NCBI GenBank assembly: GCA_032433765.1
Contig: JAVIAB010000092.1
Coordinates: forward strand, 65,351,666-65,415,665
Source of the DNA: Megaustenia siamemsis
Lineage: Eukaryota; Mollusca; Gastropoda; Stylommatophora; Ariophantidae
Direction of reading: 5' to 3'
DNA length: 64,000 nt
The notes beneath the pieces are model-generated. The model was not told where the DNA came from, made no database searches, and worked only from the letters and a program-made list of their open reading frames with translations. A program made the translations under genes and the position numbers. Each line of letters opens with the position of its first letter. Positions within the stretch are counted from its first letter, which is position 1. Of this stretch, positions 56,101 through 64,000 are shown in pieces.

Positions 56101-59100
56101 ACGGTACTGTATAGTGCTAGAGAACAATGCAGGTCCCTGAAAGACGTTACTGTATAGTGCTAGAGAACAATGCAGGTCCCTGAAAGACGCTACTTGATAG
56201 TGCTAGAGAACAATGCAGGTCACTGTAAGACGCTACTGGATAGTGCTAGAGAACAATGAAGGTCCCTGAAAGACGCTACTAGATAGTGATAGAGAGCAAT
56301 GTAGATCCCTGAAAGACGCTATTGAATAGTGCTAGAGTATATTGGATGCCTGTGAAAGACGTTACTGGATAGTGCTAGAGAACAAAGCAGGTCCCTGAAA
56401 GACGCTACTGGATAGTGCTAGAGAACAATGCAGGTCCCTGAAAGACGCTACTGGATAGTGCTAGAGAACAATGCAGGTCCCTGAAAGACGCTACTGGATA
56501 GTGCTAGAGAACAATGAAGGTCCCTGAAAGACGCTACTGGATAGTGCTAGAGAACAATGAAGGTCACTGAAAGACGCTACTGAATTGTGCTAGAGAACAA
56601 TGCAGGTCCCTGAAAGACGTTACTGGATAGTGATACAGAACAATGCAGGTCCCTGAAAGACGCTACTGGATAGTGCTAGATAACAATGCAGGTCCCTGAA
56701 AGACGCTACTGGATAGTGCTTGAGTATATTGGACGCCTGTAAAAGACGCTACTGGATAGTGCTAGAGAACAATGAAGGTCCCTGAAAGACGCTACTCGAT
56801 AGTGCTAGAGAACAATGCAGGTCCCTGAAGGACGCTACTGGATAGTGCTAGAGAATAATGCAGGTCCATGAAAGACGCTACTGGATAGTGCTAGAGAACA
56901 ATGCAGGTTCCTGAAAGACGCTACTGGATAGTGCTAGAGAACAATGCAGGTCCTTGATAGACGCTACTTGATAGTGCTAGAGAACAATGCAGGTCCCTGA
57001 AAGACGCTACTAGATAGTGCTAGAGAACAATGCAGGTCCTTGATAGACGCTACTGGATAGTGCTAGAGAACAATGCAGGTCCCTGAAAGACGCTACTGGA
57101 TAGTGCTAAAGAACAATGAATGTCACTGAAAGACGTTAATGGATAGTGCTAGAGAACAATGCAGGTCCCTGAAAGACGCTACTTGATAGTGATAGAGAAC
57201 AATGCAGGTCCCTGAAAGACGCTACTGGATAGTGCTAGATAACATGCAGGTCCCTGAAAGACGCTACTGGATAGTGCTTGAGTGTATTGGACGCCTGTAA
57301 AAGACGCTACTGGATAGTGCTAGAGAACAATGCAGGTCCCTGAAAGACGGTACTGTATAGTGCTAGAGAACAATGCAGGTCCCTGAAAGACGTTACTGTA
57401 TAGTGCTAGAGAACAATGCAGGTCCCTGTAAGACGCTACTTGATAGTGCTAGAGAACAATGGAGGTCACTGTAAGACGCTACTGGATAGTGCTAGAGAAC
57501 AATCAAGGTCCCTGAAAGACGCTACTAGATAGTGATAGAGAGCAATGCAGGTCCCTGAAAGACGCTATTGAATAGTGCTAGAGTATATTGGATGCCTGTG
57601 AAAGACGTTACTGGATAGTGCTAGAGAACAAAGCAGGTCCCTGAAAGACGCTACTGGATAGTGCTAGAGAACAATGCAGGTCCCTGAAAGACGCTACTGA
57701 ATAGTGCTAGAGAACAATGCAGGTCCCTGAAAGACGCTACTGGATAGTGCTAGAGAACAATGAAGGTTCCTGAAAGACGCTACTGGATAGTGCGAGAGAA
57801 CAATGAAGGTCACTGAAAGACGCTACTGAATAGTGCTAGAGAACAATGCAGGTCCCTGAAAGACGCTACTCGATAGTGCTAGAGAACAATGCAGGTCCCT
57901 GAAAGACGCTACTGGATAGTGCTAGATAACAATGCAGGTCCCTGAAAGACGCTACTGGATAGTGCTTGAGTATATTGGACGCCTGTAAAAGACGCTACTG
58001 GATAGTGCTAAAGAACAATGAAGGTCCCTGAAAGACGTTAATGGATAGTGCTAGAGAACAATGCAGGTCCCTGAAAGACGCTACTTGATAGTGATAGAGA
58101 ACAATGCAGGTCCCTGAAAGACGCTACTGGATAGTGCTAGATAACAATGCAGGTCCCTGAAAGACGCTACTGGATAGTGCTAGAGAACAATGCAGGTCCC
58201 TGATAGACGCTACTGGATAGTGCTAGAGAACAATGCAGGTCCATGAAAGACGCTACTTGATAGTGATAGAGAACAATGCAGGTCCCTGAAAGACGCTACT
58301 GGATAGTGCTTGAGTATATTGGACGCCTGTAAAAGACGCTACTGGATAGTGCTAGAGAACAATGCAGGTCCCTGAAAGACGCTACTAGATAGTGCTAGAG
58401 AACAATGCAGGTCCTTGATAGACGATACTGGATAGTGCTAGAGAACAATGCAGGTCCCTGAAAGACGCTACTTGATAGTGCTAGAGAACAATGGAGGTCA
58501 CTGTAAGACGCTACTGGATAGTGCTAGAGAACAATCAAGGTCCCTGAAAGACGCTACTAGATAGTGATAGAGAGCAATGCAGGTCCCTGAAAGACGCTAT
58601 TGAATAGTGCTAGAGTATATTGGATGCCTGTGAAAGACGTTACTGGATAGTGCTAGAGAACAAAGCAGGTCCCTGAAAGACGCTACTGGATAGTGCTAGA
58701 GAACAATGCAGGTCCCTGAAAGACGCTACTGGATAGTGCTAGAGAACAATGCAGGTCCCTGAAAGACGCTACTGGATAGTGCTAGAGAACAATGAAGGTT
58801 CCTGAAAGACGCTACTGGATAGTGCGAGAGAACAATGAAGGTCACTGAAAGACGCTACTGAATAGTGCTAGAGAACAATGCAGGTCCCTGAAAGACGCTA
58901 CTCGATAGTGCTAGAGAACAATGCAGGTCCCTGAAAGACGCTACTGGATAGTGCTAGATAACAATGCAGGTCCCTGAAAGACGCTACTGGATAGTGCTTG
59001 AGTATATTGGACGCCTGTAAAAGACGCTACTGGATAGTGCTAAAGAACAATGAAGGTCCCTGAAAGACGTTAATGGATAGTGCTAGAGAACAATGCAGGT

Positions 59101-62100
59101 CCCTGAAAGACGCTACTTGATAGTGATAGAGAACAATGCAGGTCCCTGAAAGACTCTACTGGATAGTGCTAGATAACAATGCAGGTCCCTGAAAGACGCT
59201 ACTGGATAGTGCTAGAGAACAATGCAGGTCCCTGATAGACGCTACTGGATAGTGCTAGAGAACAATGCAGGTCCATGAAAGACGCTACTGGATAGTGCTA
59301 GATAACAATGCAGGTCCCTGAAAGACGCTACTGGATAGTGCTTGAGTATATTGGACGCCTGTAAAAGACGCTACTGGATAGTGCTAGAGAACAATGCAGG
59401 TCCCTGAAAGACGCTACTAGATAGTGCTAGAGAACAATGCAGGTCCTTGATAGACGATACTGGATAGTGCTAGAGAACAATGCAGGTCCCTGAAAGACGC
59501 TACTGGATAGTGCTAAAGAACAATGAAGGTCCCTGAAAGACGTTAATGGATAGTGCTAGAGAACAATGCAGGTCCCTGAAAGACGCTACTTGATAGTGAT
59601 AGAGAACAATGCAGGTCCCTGAAAGACGCTACTGGATAGTGCTAGATAACAATGCAGGTCCCTGAAAGACGCTACTGGATAGTGCTTGAGTGTATTGGAC
59701 GCCTGTAAAAGACGCCACTGGATAGTGCTAGAGAACAATGCAGGTCCCTGAAAGACGGTACTGTATAGTGCTAGAGAACAATGCAGGTCCCTGAAAGACG
59801 TTACTGTATAGTGCTAGAGAACAATGCAGGTCCCTGAAAGACGCTACTTGATAGTGCTAGAGAACAATGCAGGTCACTGTAAGACGCTACTGGATAGTGC
59901 TAGAGAACAATGAAGGTCCCTGAAAGACGCTACTAGATAGTGATAGAGAGCAATGTAGATCCCTGAAAGACGCTATTGAATAGTGCTAGAGTATATTGGA
60001 TGCCTGTGAAAGACGTTACTGGATAGTGCTAGAGAACAAAGCAGGTCCCTGAAAGACGCTACTGGATAGTGCTAGAGAACAATGCAGGTCCCTGAAAGAC
60101 GCTACTGGATAGTGCTAGAGAACAATGCAGGTCCCTGAAAGACGCTACTGGATAGTGCTAGAGAACAATGAAGGTCCCTGAAAGACGCTACTGGATAGTG
60201 CTAGAGAACAATGAAGGTCACTGAAAGACGCTACTGAATTGTGCTAGAGAACAATGCAGGTCCCTGAAAGACGTTACTGGATAGTGATACAGAACAATGC
60301 AGGTCCCTGAAAGACGCTACTGGATAGTGCTAGATAACAATGCAGGTCCCTGAAAGACGCTACTGGATAGTGCTTGAGTATATTGGACGCCTGTAAAAGA
60401 CGCTACTGGATAGTGCTAGAGAACAATGAAGGTCCCTGAAAGACGCTACTCGATAGTGCTAGAGAACAATGCAGGTCCCTGAAGGACGCTACTGGATAGT
60501 GCTAGAGAATAATGCAGGTCCATGAAAGACGCTACTGGATAGTGCTAGAGAACAATGCAGGTTCCTGAAAGACTCTACTGGATAGTGCTAGAGAACAATG
60601 CAGGTCCTTGATAGACGCTACTTGATAGTGCTAGAGAACAATGCAGGTCCCTGAAAGACGCTACTAGATAGTGCTAGAGAACAATGCAGGTCCTTGATAG
60701 ACGCTACTGGATAGTGCTAGAGAACAATGCAGGTCCCTGAAAGACGCTACTGGATAGTGCTAAAGAACAATGAATGTCACTGAAAGACGTTAATGGATAG
60801 TGCTAGAGAACAATGCAGGTCCCTGAAAGACGCTACTTGATAGTGATAGAGAACAATGCAGGTCCCTGAAAGACGCTACTGGATAGTGCTAGATAACATG
60901 CAGGTCCCTGAAAGACGCTACTGGATAGTGCTTGAGTGTATTGGACGCCTGTAAAGACACTACTGGATAGTGCTAGAGAACAATGCAGGTCCCTGAAAGA
61001 CGGTACTGTATAGTGCTAGAGAACAATGCAGGTCCCTGAAAGACGTTACTGTATAGTGCTAGAGAACAATGCAGGTCCCTGTAAGACGCTACTTGATAGT
61101 GCTAGAGAACAATGGAGGTCACTGTAAGACGCTACTGAATTGTGCTAGAGAACAATGCAGGTCCCTGAAAGACGTTACTGGATAGAGCTTGAGTGTATTG
61201 GACGCCTGTAAAAGAAGCCACTGGATAGTGCTAGACAACAATGCAGGTCCCTGAAAGACGCTACTTGATAGTGCTAGAGAACAATGCATGTCCCTGAAAG
61301 ACGTTACTGGATAGTGCTAGAGAACAATGCAGGTCCATGAAAGACGCTACTTGATAGTGATAGAGAACAATGCAGGTCCCTGAAAGACTCTACTGGATAG
61401 TGCTAGATAACAATGCAGGTCCCTGAAAGACGCTACTGGATAGTGCTTGAGTATATTGGACGCCTGTAAAAGACGCTACTGGATAGTGCTAGAGAACAAT
61501 GCAGGTCCCTGAAAGACGCTACTAGATAGTGCTAGAGAACAATGCAGGTGCTTGATAGACGATACTGGATAGTGCTAGAGAACAATGCAGGTCCCTGAAA
61601 GACGCTACTGGATAGTGCTAAAGAACAATGAAGGTCCCTGAAAGACGTTAATGGATAGTGCTAGAGAACAATGCAGGTCCCTGAAAGACGCTACTTGATA
61701 GTGATAGAGAACAATGCAGGTCCCTGAAAGACGCTACTGGATAGTGCTAGATAACAATGCAGGTCCCTGAAAGACGCTACTGGATAGTGCTTGAGTTTAT
61801 TGGACGCCTGTAAAAGACGCCACTGGATAGTGCTAGAGAACAATGCAGGTCCCTGAAAGACGGTACTGTATAGTGCTAGAGAACAATGCAGGTCCCTGAA
61901 AGACGTTACTGTATAGTGCTAGAGAACAATGCAGGTCCCTGAAAGACGCTACTTGATAGTGCTAGAGAACAATGCAGGTCACAAGAGACGCTACTGGATA
62001 GTGCTAGAGAACAATGAAGGTCCCTGAAAGACGCTACTAGATAGTGATAGAGAGCAATGTAGATCCCTGAAAGACGCTATTGAATAGTGCTAGAGTATAT

Positions 62101-64000
62101 TGGATGCCTGTGAAAGACGTTACTGGATAGTGCTAGAGAACAAAGCAGGTCCCTGAAAGACGCTACTGGATAGTGCTAGAGAACAATGCAGGTCCCTGAA
62201 AGACGCTACTGGATAGTGCTAGAGAACAATGCAGGTCCCTGAAAGACGCTACTGGATAGTGCTAGAGAACAATGAAGGTCCCTGAAAGACGCTACTGGAT
62301 AGTGCTAGAGAACAATGAAGGTCACTGAAAGACGCTACTGAATTGTGCTAGAGAACAATGCAGGTCCCTGAAAGACGTTACTGGATAGTGATACAGAACA
62401 ATGCAGGTCCCTGAAAGACGCTACTGGATAGTGCTAGATAACAATGCAGGTCCCTGAAAGACGCTACTGGATAGTGCTTGAGTATATTGGACGCCTGTAA
62501 AAGACGCTACTGGATAGTGCTAGAGAACAATGAAGGTCCCTGAAAGACGCTACTCGATAGTGCTAGAGAACAATGCAGGTTCCTGAAGGACGCTACTGGA
62601 TAGTGCTAGAGAATAATGCAGGTCCATGAAAGACGCTACTGGATAGTGCTAGAGAACAATGCAGGTTCCTGAAAGACTCTACTGGATAGTGCTAGAGAAC
62701 AATGCAGGTCCTTGATAGACGCTACTGGATAGTGCTAGAGAACAATGCAGGTCCCTGAAAGACGCTACTAGATAGTGCTAGAGAACAATGCAGGTCCTTG
62801 ATAGACGCTACTGGATAGTGCTAGAGAACAATGCAGGTCCCTTAAAGACGCTACTGGATAGTGCTAAAGAACAATGAATGTCACTGAAAGACGTTAATGG
62901 ATAGTGCTAGAGAACAATGCAGGTCCCTGAAAGACGCTACTTGATAGTGATAGAGAACAATGCAGGTCCCTGAAAGACGCTACTGGATAGTGCTAGATAA
63001 CATGCAGGTCCCTGAAAGACGCTACTGGATAGTGCTTGAGTGTATTGGACGCCTGTAAAAGACGCTACTGGATAGTGCTAGAGAACAATGCAGGTCCCTG
63101 AAAGACGGTACTGTATAGTGCTAGAGAACAATGCAGGTCCCTGAAAGACGTTACTGTATAGTGCTAGAGAACAATGCAGGTCCCTGTAAGACGCTACTTG
63201 ATAGTGCTAGAGAACAATGGAGGTCACTGTAAGACGCTACTGGATAGTGCTAGAGAACAATCAAGGTCCCTGAAAGACGCTACTAGATAGTGATAGAGAG
63301 CAATGCAGGTCCCTGAAAGACGCTATTGAATAGTGCTAGAGTATATTGGATGCCTGTGAAAGACGTTACTGGATAGTGCTAGAGAACAAAGCAGGTCCCT
63401 GAAAGACGCTACTGGATAGTGCTAGAGAACAATGCAGGTCCCTGAAAGACGCTACTGGATAGTGCTAGAGAACAATGCAGGTCCCTGAAAGACGCTACTG
63501 GATAGTGCTAGAGAACAATGAAGGTTCCTGAAAGACGCTACTGGATAGTGCGAGAGAACAATGAAGGTCACTGAAAGACGCTACTGAATAGTGCTAGAGA
63601 ACAATGCAGGTCCCTGAAAGACGCTACTCGATAGTGCTAGAGAACAATGCAGGTCCCTGAAAGACGCTACTGGATAGTGCTAGATAACAATGCAGGTCCC
63701 TGAAAGACGCTACTGGATAGTGCTTGAGTATATTGGACGCCTGTAAAAGACGCTACTGGATAGTGCTAAAGAACAATGAAGGTCCCTGAAAGACGTTAAT
63801 GGATAGTGCTAGAGAACAATGCAGGTCCCTGAAAGACGCTACTTGATAGTGATAGAGAACAATGCAGGTCCTGAAAGACGCTACTGGATAGTGCTAGATA
63901 ACAATGCAGGTCCCTGAAAGAGGCTACTGGATAGTGCTAGAGAACAATGCAGGTCCCTGATAGACGCTACTGGATAGTGCTAGAGAACAATGCAGGTCCA
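50171..64000. repeat. 43-bp satellite array, about 320 units, open at the window edge
   Basis: The unit is GACGCTACTGGATAGTGCTA followed by GAGAACAATGCAGGTCCCTG and AAA (43 bases). Marked variants recur, such as CTTGAGTATATTGGACGCCT and GTATATTGGATGCCTGTGAA. They give a higher-order pattern: variants near 56030, 56333, 56721 and 57277 return about 3.65 kb later, and 52741-55560 returns about 8,423 bases later to the window end. Units are in one orientation throughout and no long open frame runs through the array. Function, if any, is unknown. Confidence 0.95.

Noticed and set aside
50171..64000. CRISPR-like regular repeats
   Set aside because: Units are contiguous 43-mers without unique spacers, and the DNA is eukaryotic; this is a satellite.

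Overview
This is repeat-dense eukaryotic DNA, most likely from an invertebrate animal. It holds spliced-gene signals, tRNA-derived SINEs, 5'-truncated LINEs with (GAT)n-type tails, Tc1/mariner-like transposons, a Polinton-like element and long tandem arrays. A lophotrochozoan such as a mollusc would fit, but that is a low-confidence guess from repeat style only. I recognise no host gene.

Layout. (1) 1488-14591: a 13.1-kb element that is almost entirely one inverted repeat. Two arms of about 6.5 kb face each other around a 139-bp unique spacer (7960-8098). Each arm carries a TATA box, a 5'-UTR intron, and one ~1,400-codon gene for a protein-primed family B DNA polymerase with N-terminal C2H2 zinc fingers. 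Each arm also has nine 136-bp tandem repeats next to the spacer. The element starts 5'-AG, ends CT-3' and is flanked by a 6-bp duplication (ATTGTA), as Polinton/Maverick elements are. It has no integrase, capsid, ATPase or protease gene. (2) 16567-18980: a LINE with two younger LINE fragments nested in it. (3) 19887-25268: tRNA-SINEs, a mariner-like transposon (21822-23232) and a LINE fragment with a 12-bp target duplication (23427-24766). (4) 27558-29947: a second DDE transposon with an intact 426-codon transposase frame, whose third catalytic residue is unusually far from the second (83 residues between). (5) 30-50 kb: LINE and SINE fragments, hAT (ZMYM1-like) transposase debris and many minisatellites. 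One 50-bp minisatellite appears to have grown out of the hAT transposase coding sequence. (6) About 50.17 kb to the window end: a 43-bp satellite of roughly 320 units with kilobase-scale higher-order duplications, running off the edge.

How it fits together. The window is layered selfish DNA: LINEs supply the machinery for SINE-type retroposition, DDE transposons move by cut-and-paste, and tandem arrays expand locally. The outstanding object is the palindromic polymerase element. Its two gene copies are nearly identical, differ mainly by one-base homopolymer indels, and are broken at different places, so each arm keeps an unbroken version wherever the other is broken. That suggests recent formation, ongoing arm-to-arm homogenisation, or sequencing error in homopolymers.
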